A stretch of DNA of 28,658 nucleotides, taken from IMG/VR virus record IMGVR_UViG_3300025286_000102, positions 1-28,658 of that record, one strand, 5' to 3'. The position numbers and the translations under genes are program-made. The stretch comes from a virus. The notes under the pieces were generated by a model. The model did not search any database and was not told the DNA's origin. It saw only the letters and a program-made list of their open reading frames with translations. Below are positions 1 through 9,496 of the stretch, one piece after another. Every line of letters starts with the position of its first letter. The first letter of the stretch is position 1.

Positions 1-1
1 C

Positions 2-1147
2 GAGGTGCCGTCATACGAGGCGGACGAGATAGAAGCGATGAAACGGGGCCTCCTCGGCTCTCCCTTCGCGGCAGTACGTTACGAATCTCGTCCCGAACGC
101 TCCGGGGACGTGTTTCACACCATGTATCAGGACGCAAAGGAGGGGAACTCCGCGTCAGTGGCCTTCTTCGTGCCATGGTTCTCGGACGAGGAGCACGACT
201 GGCCCATCTCACGCCCGCTGTGGGATAACGCACCCGCCGCCATGGGGTATGACGACTTCCCCCTCAATGCCTCGGACGCGCTCATCAAGGACACCCACGG
301 GCTCTCGTGGTCGCAGATGCGGTATTGGAAATATGCACTCGACTTGGCTGGCGGCGACGAGGAGATGCGCGCCTCACAGATGGCAACCGATGACACCACC
401 TGCTGGAGGCTGGCAGGGAGCCCCGTGGTGCCCATGGGCATACTCGACTCACTCATGGATCAGGTAAGGCCACCGCTTCCAAAGGACCTCTACCCGGAGA
501 AGGACGACCTGGGCGGTATGCTCCGTCTCTGGCTCCGTCCTCAGCTTGGTGAGGCATACGCCATCTACGCAGACCCCGCAGAGGGCTATGTTACTTCCCA
601 CGATACAGCGATTGTCATACGCAGGGCACGGGACTGGGCATATGTAGGCGAGGTACGTGGGAAGATAAGCCCCGAGGATACGGGCCGTCTCATGGTCAAG
701 CTGGGACGACACTTCGGGAACGCACTCCTCGGCTGGGAGAGAGAGCCGCGCAGCGCCGGGATACGGGTTATCGCCATCGACCAGCACCGCTACCCCAATA
801 TCTTCACCTTCCGAGAGAAGAAGTGGGGACACCCCGACAACGAGCCGGGTCTACCCGTTACACGGTGGACAAAGGATGGGATTATCCAGTCCGTGATAGA
901 CTTTATGTCCAGTGGAGAGTATCAGGCCCCTAGCGCGGTCCTCGTAGAGCAGTATTCCATGCTCCAGAGAGAAACACGCTACAGCGCACGGGACGACAAG
1001 GTGCAGAATACCTATAACACGGCTCGGCTCGACCTACTCATGGCTGACGCGGGATGCTTCCAGATGAGAGACCAGGCACTGAGGCTCAACCGGCGCGTCC
1101 TGGCAACAAAACCCCCGGAGTACCTCCTGCCGCCATATCTGAGGTGA
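2..1147 (+). CDS. terL: Terminase large subunit, C-terminal part (5' truncated)
   Basis: This is the DNA-packaging motor subunit, which pumps and cuts phage DNA at the portal. The reading frame is open to the left edge, so the GTG at 5 is not taken as the true start; the Walker A and B ATPase motifs lie outside the window. What remains is the end of the ATPase domain, with a terminase-like stretch (HGLSWSQMRYWKYAL), and the RNase H-like nuclease domain. Candidate metal-binding acids, counting from the GTG at 5, are D190 in IYADPAEGY, E245 in GWEREP, and D330/D331 or D343 near the end. It ends 14 bases before the portal gene, the usual terminase-portal order. The family call is firm; the exact third catalytic acid is uncertain. 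Confidence 0.9.
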   Translation, partial: EVPSYEADEIEAMKRGLLGSPFAAVRYESRPERSGDVFHTMYQDAKEGNSASVAFFVPWFSDEEHDWPISRPLWDNAPAAMGYDDFPLNASDALIKDTHGLSWSQMRYWKYALDLAGGDEEMRASQMATDDTTCWRLAGSPVVPMGILDSLMDQVRPPLPKDLYPEKDDLGGMLRLWLRPQLGEAYAIYADPAEGYVTSHDTAIVIRRARDWAYVGEVRGKISPEDTGRLMVKLGRHFGNALLGWEREPRSAGIRVIAIDQHRYPNIFTFREKKWGHPDNEPGLPVTRWTKDGIIQSVIDFMSSGEYQAPSAVLVEQYSMLQRETRYSARDDKVQNTYNTARLDLLMADAGCFQMRDQALRLNRRVLATKPPEYLLPPYLR

Positions 1148-1161
1148 TGAGGGAGTAGATA

Positions 1162-3078
1162 ATGGCTCAGACGCTTAGCTCGAACGACCACATCATACTG
1201 AGGACGCTCGATAGCGCACGCGATATCTATGCTTCACGAAACCAACGTATCCGAGAGTCCTACGAGATGTACTACCAGTTCGATAAGCTACAGTCCGAAG
1301 GTGCCAAGACCATATCCACCAGTGACGTGCGCGCCGCAGCGGACATGGCGATCCACCTCCTCTCCCGTCACGGACACAGGGAACGCCTTCCCAAAAGCCT
1401 ACAGGACGTCTCCCAGCAGACAATGCGGGACAAAGCGGAACGCGCTGTCAAAGGCTGGTGGAGAAACGTGGACTTCGGGCCGCACGGGTATCTCAGACAG
1501 GGTAGGAGCTGGCACCAACGCGAGCTAGGGGCGTGGCAGGTCATCACGGGGTGGGCTGTACAGTACACCGCACTTATCCCAGGGGCGGACGGGAGCCCTA
1601 TACCAATCGCGAACCTGCTGGACGTCTCTAGCGTCTACCCATTCTGGGACGGCCCGTACCAGGAGCTGAGCCACCTGGGGTATGTCTACAGGACATCAGG
1701 GCGCCGCCTCAAGACAATGGCTCTTGTAGGTGCGTTCCCTATCGACGAGAACATACCTGACGACGCCGAAGTCTCGATACTGGACTATTGGGAGGAACGG
1801 TACAACCCACAGGACCGTAAGCAGCCTGATGTCCTCAACACCGTCTTCTACTCCATTGGCACACATTCTTCCCTCCCCGGTGCGTCAGGGAGCTGGGTGC
1901 TCCTTCGTGAGTCCTTCAACCTATCACCCAACTCCGTAGGAAAGATCAACGGCTTTCCCTGTCTCCCTTTCATCGTGCTCCGTGCCGATAACGTACCCAT
2001 TGCGTCGGCCTACGAGCAGGGACAGGCAGGACTCCACTCACTCACGACGGGTGGGCTCATCGGGCCGATGAAGAAGGAGTGGGAGGCGCTCAACGAGGTC
2101 ATCTCCACCTTCTGGCAAGACCTGAAAGAGGCGCTCAAGGACACGATGACCCTCGCGATACACTCCCCAGGAGGGCAGGACACCTTCACGGACTCGGAAA
2201 GAGGGCGCATCAAGCAGCTCGACTCGGACACGGGGCTATCACATCCCATCGCACGTAACCCGATAATGAGCCCGGTCAACGTCATGGTGGACTACCTACG
2301 CTCCCGTCTCTCTCACCTCTCGTTTACCTCCGAGGTGTTCGGGGATATGACCCGCGCCCTTTCGGGGGTCAGCCTCAAAACAGCACAGGAGGCGGCACGC
2401 ACCCCTGTGGAGCCGTATAAGACCGGCGGAGAGTTCCTCTACGGCGAGACTGGGAGGCTCTGGTTGGACGAGTACGCGAGGCGGTGGGCAAACTCCAGCA
2501 GGGGGAGGATACGGGTGCAGGGGCAAGACCCACGGCTGGGCTTCTACGATGAGGACTTCTCCCCAGAGGATATGCCCGATAGCACGTTCATGATCTCGGA
2601 GATAGACCTCGCACTCCCTGCTGATGAGATGATGCAGGCCAACATCTTCCGTGCGCTCAACCCCAATGCGAAGATGTCCCTCTCCTACCTACGTGAGAAC
2701 GTCATGAACGTCCCAGACATGAAGCTGGAGGCCGAGCAGCTCGCTGCGGACAACGTGGAGCAGTCTCCGGTGATGATAAATACCGAGGTAGCTCGGAAGA
2801 TGTTTGAGATAGCAGAAGCCGCCGAGACCGATGGTGATGCCCGCAAAGCTACGATATTCGCCTTGGCAGGCCAGGAGCTGATGATGTCACTCCTCCCGCA
2901 ACAAGGACGCGGCGTCCCAGAGCGGCCCGGGCAGGGGCCGCCAGAGGCTGGAGGGGTGAGGAGCAACCAGGGAGGTACGGAGCCAGCCCTCTCCCCGGCC
3001 AACATGCCCACAGAGCCCGGTGAGATAGCCGCCCCGGCGGGCGGCGGGCCTATGGGGCAAATAGAGAGGAATATCTAA
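1162..3078 (+). CDS. Portal protein
   Basis: Portal proteins form the twelve-subunit ring at one capsid vertex through which DNA enters and leaves. The 638-residue length, the position directly after the terminase, and the helical stretch around SGVSLKTAQEAAR followed by an acidic, helix-rich C-terminal part fit the family. The last 70 or so residues are Gly/Pro/Gln-rich and look disordered. ATG 1162 follows a purine-rich GAGGGAG element. The stop TAA shares its last A with the ATG of the next gene (TAATG), pointing to translational coupling. The last codons repeat the 11 bases that open the next gene (see findings). Confidence 0.88.
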   Translation: MAQTLSSNDHIILRTLDSARDIYASRNQRIRESYEMYYQFDKLQSEGAKTISTSDVRAAADMAIHLLSRHGHRERLPKSLQDVSQQTMRDKAERAVKGWWRNVDFGPHGYLRQGRSWHQRELGAWQVITGWAVQYTALIPGADGSPIPIANLLDVSSVYPFWDGPYQELSHLGYVYRTSGRRLKTMALVGAFPIDENIPDDAEVSILDYWEERYNPQDRKQPDVLNTVFYSIGTHSSLPGASGSWVLLRESFNLSPNSVGKINGFPCLPFIVLRADNVPIASAYEQGQAGLHSLTTGGLIGPMKKEWEALNEVISTFWQDLKEALKDTMTLAIHSPGGQDTFTDSERGRIKQLDSDTGLSHPIARNPIMSPVNVMVDYLRSRLSHLSFTSEVFGDMTRALSGVSLKTAQEAARTPVEPYKTGGEFLYGETGRLWLDEYARRWANSSRGRIRVQGQDPRLGFYDEDFSPEDMPDSTFMISEIDLALPADEMMQANIFRALNPNAKMSLSYLRENVMNVPDMKLEAEQLAADNVEQSPVMINTEVARKMFEIAEAAETDGDARKATIFALAGQELMMSLLPQQGRGVPERPGQGPPEAGGVRSNQGGTEPALSPANMPTEPGEIAAPAGGGPMGQIERNI

Positions 3079-5360
3079 TGGGGCAAATGAACGAATACTT
3101 CGGAGAGGGCGTCCCTATAGAAGGAAACCAAGAGTTAATAGAAAATCTGCAACAGCTCATTGCGGACCTCGAAGAGGAGGAAAAGGGACTACCTGGGAGC
3201 GCGGAGACTTGGACAGAAGGCGAAAAACGCCTGAAAGAGGTAAGGGCTAACCTAGAGACATACCACACCGCTATAGAAGACGTCCGTACCTCCATAGAGT
3301 CACGGAAAGAGGAGGGGAAAAGAGAGGAACAGAGGAGACGCCAAAGGCAAGAGCAGGACTACACATCCCGCCTATTGAAGGACGCTGCCGCCTTCAAGGG
3401 AAGCGCTCTCAGCCATAACCAGATCAACCAGGTGGGCCGTGTTATTAGGTCACGTATTCCACTGCGCTATCATATCCATGGAGACCCAAGTAGACAAGCT
3501 AGGGGTGCGTCACAGATAACCGACCCATTCGTGAGGTCGTGGCAGAGCGCCATTGGAGAACAGCAACGGGAAGGCGTCAGCACATTCTCAGAGTTCGTGA
3601 AGCCGATCGGCCCCCCCGCGCCCAAGGATTTAGGACCTACCCAACCGCCCCAACCGCAGCCGGATATCGGTCCCGCCACGCCCTGGAATGAGTTGACGGA
3701 CTTCCCAATTTCCAACGACCAAAGGGAAACACTGCGAGACATCGTTGTAACAATGACTGATTTGGAGACAGACCCAACTCGTGTTACGGACGCCATCTTG
3801 GATAATGTGATTCGTCACATTCGGACTTCAGAGTCGCTGAATGGCCGCCTTCCTATAACTACAGAGGATATTGGGCAAATCTTTCAGGCATTGACTGGCG
3901 AGATAAGGACAGATGGTTTGAGCGAATTAAACTCACATCGGTATTGGAACTTTGATGCGTCAATCAATTCTACCGATGGGGTGATGGATCTACAGGACGA
4001 AATAAATGACTTAGCAATAATGGATAAGGACGGCGATTTAGACCCAGACCGGATCGAGATGAAGATATCCCAGGAACTGTCTCGGATCATCAAGAATGAG
4101 GGCGCATGGGGAGATGATGAAGTCAGACCCGGAGAGTTAGCCGCCCATGTAGCTGGCATAGCGCAGCGAATATACGGTGATATCGTTGGCGATTTGTTGG
4201 GGCTCCCAATGGACATGTTGAACAACCCCAGGGCGTGGGGATCAAAGATAAACGAGTATGTCCGTACTAAGGCTAAAGAGATAATTGAATCCGGTGGCCT
4301 CAGCAATCATATGAAAGCCCCGCTCAGTACGATCCAAAAGGTGAGACAGCACATCTCTGCTAGTGGTCTCTTGCCAGATGATCCTACCGATGAATGGCGA
4401 ACTCAGATAGAGCCTATAGCGATAGCGGTAGAAAAAGCAATGAACGATTTGAAGATCGCTGGAAAAGACCAGAAAACTATCGACGAAGAGACGCCTGGGA
4501 TTATCGCTAGGGTGGTGGAAAAACGGCTCAAGGGCGAGGCGGATATTATCTCGACCAATGAGGCCGAGAGGCTGGCCGGGATTGACCTTCGTACCCGCTT
4601 TGACGCTGTGAGCGGACGCCCTAAGCGCCTTACTTTCGAGCATACCGACGATATAGACTTTTTACTAAACCGAGCATTTGAGATAAGCAAGCGCCGTTAC
4701 AACACGGCAGTTGCGTTGGACGAGAAGCCCAGCTTTGAGGCTATAGCTACTAAAGAGGTAGCTAAAGCCAAGAGCCAAGTTGGGGAAATCTCTGGGGCGG
4801 CAGCGGCCACGTTTGGTGCACAGCCACCTGGGATGGTAGATCGCCGAACTCCTCGCAAGAAGGGTGAGGAGATACCAGAAGATGAGGCAGCATTCATTGA
4901 AGAGTTCTTTGATGAGTGGGGACGTTACCCAGGCGAAGGCGAGGGCGGTAATTGGGCAATGGACGTGAGACTGCATGAGACTTGGAAACGTCAGGAAGCA
5001 CACAAAAAACAGGTGGATATCGACAGGCAAAAGACTGTAGATGAGCAGCAACGGGAGAGAGAACAGTTGGGCGAGGACCCGATGTCCGATGAAGAGATAG
5101 AAGACTTCATGGCAAGCCCATATACTGTAGATGAGCAGCGGAAGCCAGAAGGTCTAACCCCCAAGCAGGTCGCGGAAACGCCGTCAGGTCAGGCACAAAT
5201 GGCAGCTACCAGTCGCGATTTTAGTAGGGAGGGTATTCGGGCAATCCAACGAGGGGAGGCGCAACGACTGGAGGAGGAACGCAAGCGACTGGCACTAGAA
5301 AAAGAGGAACGTCAGAAGCTAGAAGCCCAGCCGAGACGGATCGGAGGGAGGGTGCGCTAA
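3078..5360 (+). CDS. Large charged coiled-coil protein, probable virion component
   Basis: No family is recognised. The 760-residue product is highly charged. Residues of roughly 15-95 are Glu/Lys/Arg/Gln-rich and should form a coiled coil; a Pro-rich linker (KPIGPPAPKDLGP and on) follows near 175-205; the middle is mostly helical; the C-terminal 45 residues are again an Arg/Glu/Gln-rich coil ending GGRVR. A 30-codon in-frame repeat encodes TVDEQ twice near residues 655 and 685. The start overlaps the portal stop and its own stop overlaps the next start (TAATG in both cases). Its place between portal and capsid genes suggests an internal (ejected) virion protein or a portal-associated core protein. 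By eye the centre (about 3700-4750) is more AT-rich than its neighbours. Confidence 0.75.
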   Translation: MGQMNEYFGEGVPIEGNQELIENLQQLIADLEEEEKGLPGSAETWTEGEKRLKEVRANLETYHTAIEDVRTSIESRKEEGKREEQRRRQRQEQDYTSRLLKDAAAFKGSALSHNQINQVGRVIRSRIPLRYHIHGDPSRQARGASQITDPFVRSWQSAIGEQQREGVSTFSEFVKPIGPPAPKDLGPTQPPQPQPDIGPATPWNELTDFPISNDQRETLRDIVVTMTDLETDPTRVTDAILDNVIRHIRTSESLNGRLPITTEDIGQIFQALTGEIRTDGLSELNSHRYWNFDASINSTDGVMDLQDEINDLAIMDKDGDLDPDRIEMKISQELSRIIKNEGAWGDDEVRPGELAAHVAGIAQRIYGDIVGDLLGLPMDMLNNPRAWGSKINEYVRTKAKEIIESGGLSNHMKAPLSTIQKVRQHISASGLLPDDPTDEWRTQIEPIAIAVEKAMNDLKIAGKDQKTIDEETPGIIARVVEKRLKGEADIISTNEAERLAGIDLRTRFDAVSGRPKRLTFEHTDDIDFLLNRAFEISKRRYNTAVALDEKPSFEAIATKEVAKAKSQVGEISGAAAATFGAQPPGMVDRRTPRKKGEEIPEDEAAFIEEFFDEWGRYPGEGEGGNWAMDVRLHETWKRQEAHKKQVDIDRQKTVDEQQREREQLGEDPMSDEEIEDFMASPYTVDEQRKPEGLTPKQVAETPSGQAQMAATSRDFSREGIRAIQRGEAQRLEEERKRLALEKEERQKLEAQPRRIGGRVR

Positions 5361-8300
5361 TGCCACATGATCCAAAGCCACAGGGCATCGTCAACGGCAT
5401 CTTTGCCGATACCGAGAGTCTGGTGAGAGACCGTATAGAAGAAGAGGACGGTGATGGCTTACTTGGGCGTCTCCTAGGGCCGTTTGCTCGTGCTCATGAG
5501 GTTATTTCTCGACCAACCCGTAGCGTGTTAGGCTTTGCCAAAGCTGAGATTGAGGCGCAACGCCAGCTTACCGAAGAGCGTGGGGACGATCTTTCTTGGG
5601 GTCAGCGTATATTCGGCGCAGGGGTTCCTGGCCTTGCAAGCATGGCTGACCCACGGCTACGTGAACGCAGGAAAGCCATCACCACCGAGGCTGGCGGTGC
5701 ATACCAATACTTCGATAACTTGAAGAGTTCCTTCCCTGGTGAGAAGTTCATCCTAGAGACTGTTTTTGACCCACTCAACCTTCTATTCGTTATCCCACCA
5801 CTTGGTGTCGCTCAGGCGGCCTTGCGAGCTGCTAGGGCAGGGCGTACTGCTGGCAGTATTGCTCAGCGAGCCCGGGCAGCTCGGGCTGCCCTTCCAATCC
5901 CGAAACCGCTGATCGGGAAGGAATCCCTAGCTCAGCTTCCATCGAATAGCCAGTTGAAGGCCGAGGGCTTCACCATGAATATGTTCCGTCGGATGGCGAA
6001 CACCGTCCGTAAAGCAGAAAGTGGTGCTCTCCCACTTCTCGCCAAGCCGCTAAACATTGTGAACCCTTCTGGCATTGTAGACCTAGCTCGGGCGGGCGAC
6101 CAGCCAACCATCGAGATGTTCTTGCACAAACGGCTGCAAGACTCCGCAGATAACGTCATCGCCAGGGATATCGCTCCTATCAAGGTACTGGAGCAGACCG
6201 GCATCTTTGAGCCTTTCGCCAAGGATGGTAACCTCTACGTGCGGGCCACGCGAAAAGCAGCAGCTCAGGCTGAGGACGTCCCTTTGGGGGACGTTATGGA
6301 GCGCTTCGGAAGTTTCAATTTGAATGAAGCGGAACTGGGTCTTATTAAGGTTGCTGACGAATTGATTGATGCCTACGCAGGGGCGGCAGTGCGTGAAGGG
6401 GTAGACGTTCCATTCCTCATATTCGGCAAAGGCGAGCATTACTTTCCCCGTATCGTCACTGCCATCAAAGATATCCAGAACCACCGTTCGTGGGTATCAG
6501 GCGGTGGAGTTGGAGCAAAGCCCAGCTTCACACGGACCCGCCTCCATGAGTTCGTTGAGGAGGCTATTCAGAACGATGTCAAATATCTTGGCGTCGGCTC
6601 CCGCACCCCAATTTCGGACATCCTAGAGACCTACATGAAGTCAATGATGAAGACCCGAATGGATAAACGCCTTGCCAATGGCTTAAGGCCTATGGGTACG
6701 CTGCTCAAAGAGCGATACCCGGTAGAGTTAGCTAGACGGGCTGTCCATACATTGAACTTTGTACGCATAGGCAAGCACGCTGTACGCAATCTAAATGACG
6801 CCTTTCATGGTAAGAGGCTTGCTAGTGCCGAGATTGGCACCATAGCCCGGTTCAGCCCTGAGCTTGGGGAGCGTCTCCGTGCGGTTAACAAGCTCACCTC
6901 CATGGAGGAAATGATAAAAGCCATTGACCCAACCCTAGAGAGGGCGTTGAGATCGCAAAGGATAAGCCAGCAGCGTCGGCTACAACTGCATGATATAGCC
7001 CAAGAGAAGACACAGTGGTTGAAATTGCAACGGGCTAAGCGCGACACTCAGCTTCTCGAAATCAAGAACGCCGCAGATTTTATGCTGGAGGAGGCGAAGA
7101 TGGTTGCCAGAGAGGCAGCCTCCGTCCGCAAGCAGGCGATAGCGAGAGTGGCGAGACCACTTGGGCTGGCACCTATCCCGCACCCAGCATTCTCTGGGCG
7201 GCTCTTCCCACAGGAGATGGTTGACAGGGTTGTTAAGGAGCTAAACCCAGAGGTGAACAGCCTCCTACAGAACGTGGGTGATGTGGGGAACCTGATGCGG
7301 CTTGGGTCGCTGACCCTGGACGCCGGTTTCCCACTTATCCAGGGCCTTATGGTGCTACCCAGAGCACCAATCACATGGGTGAAGGCAGTTAAGGAGTCCT
7401 TTATGGCCTTAATTGACCCAAAGGTACAGCAGGCATTCATAGCCAATCCGACGAACCAGGCGACTCTTGCTTTCTTCCAGGGACGTATACACCTGGGGTC
7501 TAACGAGTTCACGCAAGCTATTCAGGCGGGGGTGGGTCAACGACCAGGAATAGCCCTCCGTATCGCGGAGAGAGTCCCGTTAGCGGGAGCGACCTTGAAG
7601 CACGTATTTGGACGGGCGCAGGCATCCTTTGAGACATTCTTTGATGTGGCACGCGTCAAGATGGCCGAAGGTTTCATCCCAATGGTGAACTCTGGGAGGG
7701 CGAACCTAGATGAGGTAGCCTCGTTTGTCAATAAAATGACAGGAGTCACCTCCAGCAGGGGACTCGGGGTCTCAGCCACTCAGATAGAAGTGGAGGCCTC
7801 TGCCTTCTTCTTGGCACCGAGGTATACCAGGGCCACCTTCGCCCTCATGGCCGACGCTTTCCAGGGCGGCTTCCGTGGAGATCAGGCAAGGAAATCATTG
7901 GGAGCGTTCTTCGGCGGCACGGCGGCGGCCTATGTAGGCATGGCGTATGCGCTTGGACAGGAGCCGAAACTCGACCCCAGAGCTACCAGCGATGGCGGCG
8001 ACGGCGGCCGCTTTATGACCGTTGAAATTGGAGGCCAGCACATCGGTCTTGGCTCCAAGCCATACTCCATGATTAGGACGCTCATAAAGATGGGCGGTGA
8101 CCCTGTGAACGCTCCTTACTATGCTAAACGTTTTTTGCGCTCTGGGTCTGCCCCAGTCACGGGTGCTGCTGCCGATATTATTACGGGACGCACCTTCATG
8201 GGCGAACCAGTAGGCTTCAACATCGACGGCTTCAGACATATCGGCGGGAGGTTCCTGCCATTCTGGGTAGAAGCTATTATAAACGACACGCCACGCCCTG

Positions 8301-9358
8301 GACCCGCGGGAGTGGGAGCTGAGTTAGCAGGTCTCAGGTCGTGGCCCATCCAGGTCCACGAGCGTCGTGACGTGGTGCAGGATGACATGGCCTCTTTCTT
8401 CCCAGTGAGGGAACTTACCACAGACCAGGTGCGGGAGATGGACAACCAGGGCTTGGACAGACCTACCTGGGACATCCTGAGTATCAGTCAACAGAGGAAG
8501 GTTGGCCTGGGCAAGACGGGTATCTCCGATATAGACAGTCGTGCCGAAGAGCTGAACGGTTTGATTGAGAAGGCGAAGCTCATCCAGCAGCAGAGGGGCG
8601 AAGAGTCGGTGACCGCCTTCTTCCAGGACCGAGAGTCCGTGAAGACTGAATGGGAGGAGGAGTCGAAAAAATACGCTCTGGCCGTCACTGAAGGGCGGCA
8701 GACCCCCGAATGGTTCCTAGGTCAGATGGCTCAACTGAACAACAGAATCGCAGGGCTCAACGAGGATATCTTCGACCCCAATGGGGACCACGCTGAGGCC
8801 CACGATTTCTTTAAAGAACGACAGAGGCAGGGAGACTTTGTGCCGCTGGCAGATGTAGCTAGGGACGAGTATATCGCTGAACTTATCTCTACGGATGAGC
8901 TAGAGGACAGAGATGGTAACTACCTTTTTGAAAATGCTGAGCAGCGCAAACGAGAGCTGGAGCAGAAATATGGACTGAACATCATCAGTGAGATTGAAGA
9001 GTCTTTCCTGCTGGGTAAAAAGACACCAGCCCTCTGGCGGTTCTGGATACGGGACAGAGAGCGCCTACGCAGGTACTGGAAACTTAAAGATGACTATCTG
9101 AGAAGGAACCCACAGGCAAGGAGTGCAAATGCGGCTATGGAGCGGGCAAGAAACACGGGCAACTTACGTGTGGAGCAGAACCTCAAAAACCATTCTGCAA
9201 TCAGGCGCATGAACCGAGAACTTACAATCCTTAAGCAAGAGTTGCGACGGCGCGATCCTGAGATGGATTCCCTCCTGCGGTTCTGGGGCAAAACTACCCG
9301 ATTTATGACACGCGAAGCGGAGCGGAGGTTCACTCTGCGCTGGTCGGAGGTCGGTTAG
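5360..9358 (+). CDS. Giant virion protein, likely internal/ejection protein with LPD-like C-terminal region
   Basis: This is the largest gene in the window (1332 residues) and starts by TAATG overlap with the gene before it. An Ala/Arg-rich hydrophobic stretch lies near residues 135-170. A long helical and charged middle part follows. Around residues 810-945 is a conserved-looking segment (aromatic PRYTRATF, then Ala/Gly-rich helix, RFMTVEIGGQHIGLG, and D-I-I-T-G-R-x-F-x-G-E-P). I know this pattern from the C-terminal parts of very large phage proteins (large polyvalent protein-associated domains). The last 300 residues are charged coiled coil. In podoviruses, proteins of this size near the portal are usually stored in the capsid and ejected with the DNA. 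No lysozyme or other catalytic motif was recognised, so the ejection role is inferred from size and place. Confidence 0.75.
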   Translation: MPHDPKPQGIVNGIFADTESLVRDRIEEEDGDGLLGRLLGPFARAHEVISRPTRSVLGFAKAEIEAQRQLTEERGDDLSWGQRIFGAGVPGLASMADPRLRERRKAITTEAGGAYQYFDNLKSSFPGEKFILETVFDPLNLLFVIPPLGVAQAALRAARAGRTAGSIAQRARAARAALPIPKPLIGKESLAQLPSNSQLKAEGFTMNMFRRMANTVRKAESGALPLLAKPLNIVNPSGIVDLARAGDQPTIEMFLHKRLQDSADNVIARDIAPIKVLEQTGIFEPFAKDGNLYVRATRKAAAQAEDVPLGDVMERFGSFNLNEAELGLIKVADELIDAYAGAAVREGVDVPFLIFGKGEHYFPRIVTAIKDIQNHRSWVSGGGVGAKPSFTRTRLHEFVEEAIQNDVKYLGVGSRTPISDILETYMKSMMKTRMDKRLANGLRPMGTLLKERYPVELARRAVHTLNFVRIGKHAVRNLNDAFHGKRLASAEIGTIARFSPELGERLRAVNKLTSMEEMIKAIDPTLERALRSQRISQQRRLQLHDIAQEKTQWLKLQRAKRDTQLLEIKNAADFMLEEAKMVAREAASVRKQAIARVARPLGLAPIPHPAFSGRLFPQEMVDRVVKELNPEVNSLLQNVGDVGNLMRLGSLTLDAGFPLIQGLMVLPRAPITWVKAVKESFMALIDPKVQQAFIANPTNQATLAFFQGRIHLGSNEFTQAIQAGVGQRPGIALRIAERVPLAGATLKHVFGRAQASFETFFDVARVKMAEGFIPMVNSGRANLDEVASFVNKMTGVTSSRGLGVSATQIEVEASAFFLAPRYTRATFALMADAFQGGFRGDQARKSLGAFFGGTAAAYVGMAYALGQEPKLDPRATSDGGDGGRFMTVEIGGQHIGLGSKPYSMIRTLIKMGGDPVNAPYYAKRFLRSGSAPVTGAAADIITGRTFMGEPVGFNIDGFRHIGGRFLPFWVEAIINDTPRPGPAGVGAELAGLRSWPIQVHERRDVVQDDMASFFPVRELTTDQVREMDNQGLDRPTWDILSISQQRKVGLGKTGISDIDSRAEELNGLIEKAKLIQQQRGEESVTAFFQDRESVKTEWEEESKKYALAVTEGRQTPEWFLGQMAQLNNRIAGLNEDIFDPNGDHAEAHDFFKERQRQGDFVPLADVARDEYIAELISTDELEDRDGNYLFENAEQRKRELEQKYGLNIISEIEESFLLGKKTPALWRFWIRDRERLRRYWKLKDDYLRRNPQARSANAAMERARNTGNLRVEQNLKNHSAIRRMNRELTILKQELRRRDPEMDSLLRFWGKTTRFMTREAERRFTLRWSEVG

Positions 9359-9387
9359 GGATGGTATACCGCCAATCCCAACGGGAA

Positions 9388-9418
9388 ACTTGACATATTT
9401 AAATAAATCGTGTAATCC
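9388..9418 (+). promoter_or_regulatory. Possible promoter upstream of scaffold/capsid genes
   Basis: A perfect -35 element TTGACA (9390-9395) is followed 17 bases later by TAATCC, a poor -10. The spacer is very AT-rich (TATTTAAATAAAT) in an otherwise GC-rich genome. It lies in the 138-base gap 9359-9496, the longest gap inside the virion block, where an extra promoter for abundant capsid proteins would make sense. The 12 bases ACTTGACATATT recur at 26610-26621. The weak -10 keeps confidence low. Confidence 0.35.
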
Positions 9419-9496
9419 TTTTGCTATGTAAAACCAAAGAGACCTGCTCGCACCTCCATAGCGAGGGGAAGCCTGTAGGGGAACTCGGAGGGAAAG

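Noticed and set aside
127-832. Long minus-strand frames under the terminase gene
   Set aside because: They lie antisense to a well-supported gene, show Ser/Pro/Arg-rich non-natural composition and lack ribosome sites.
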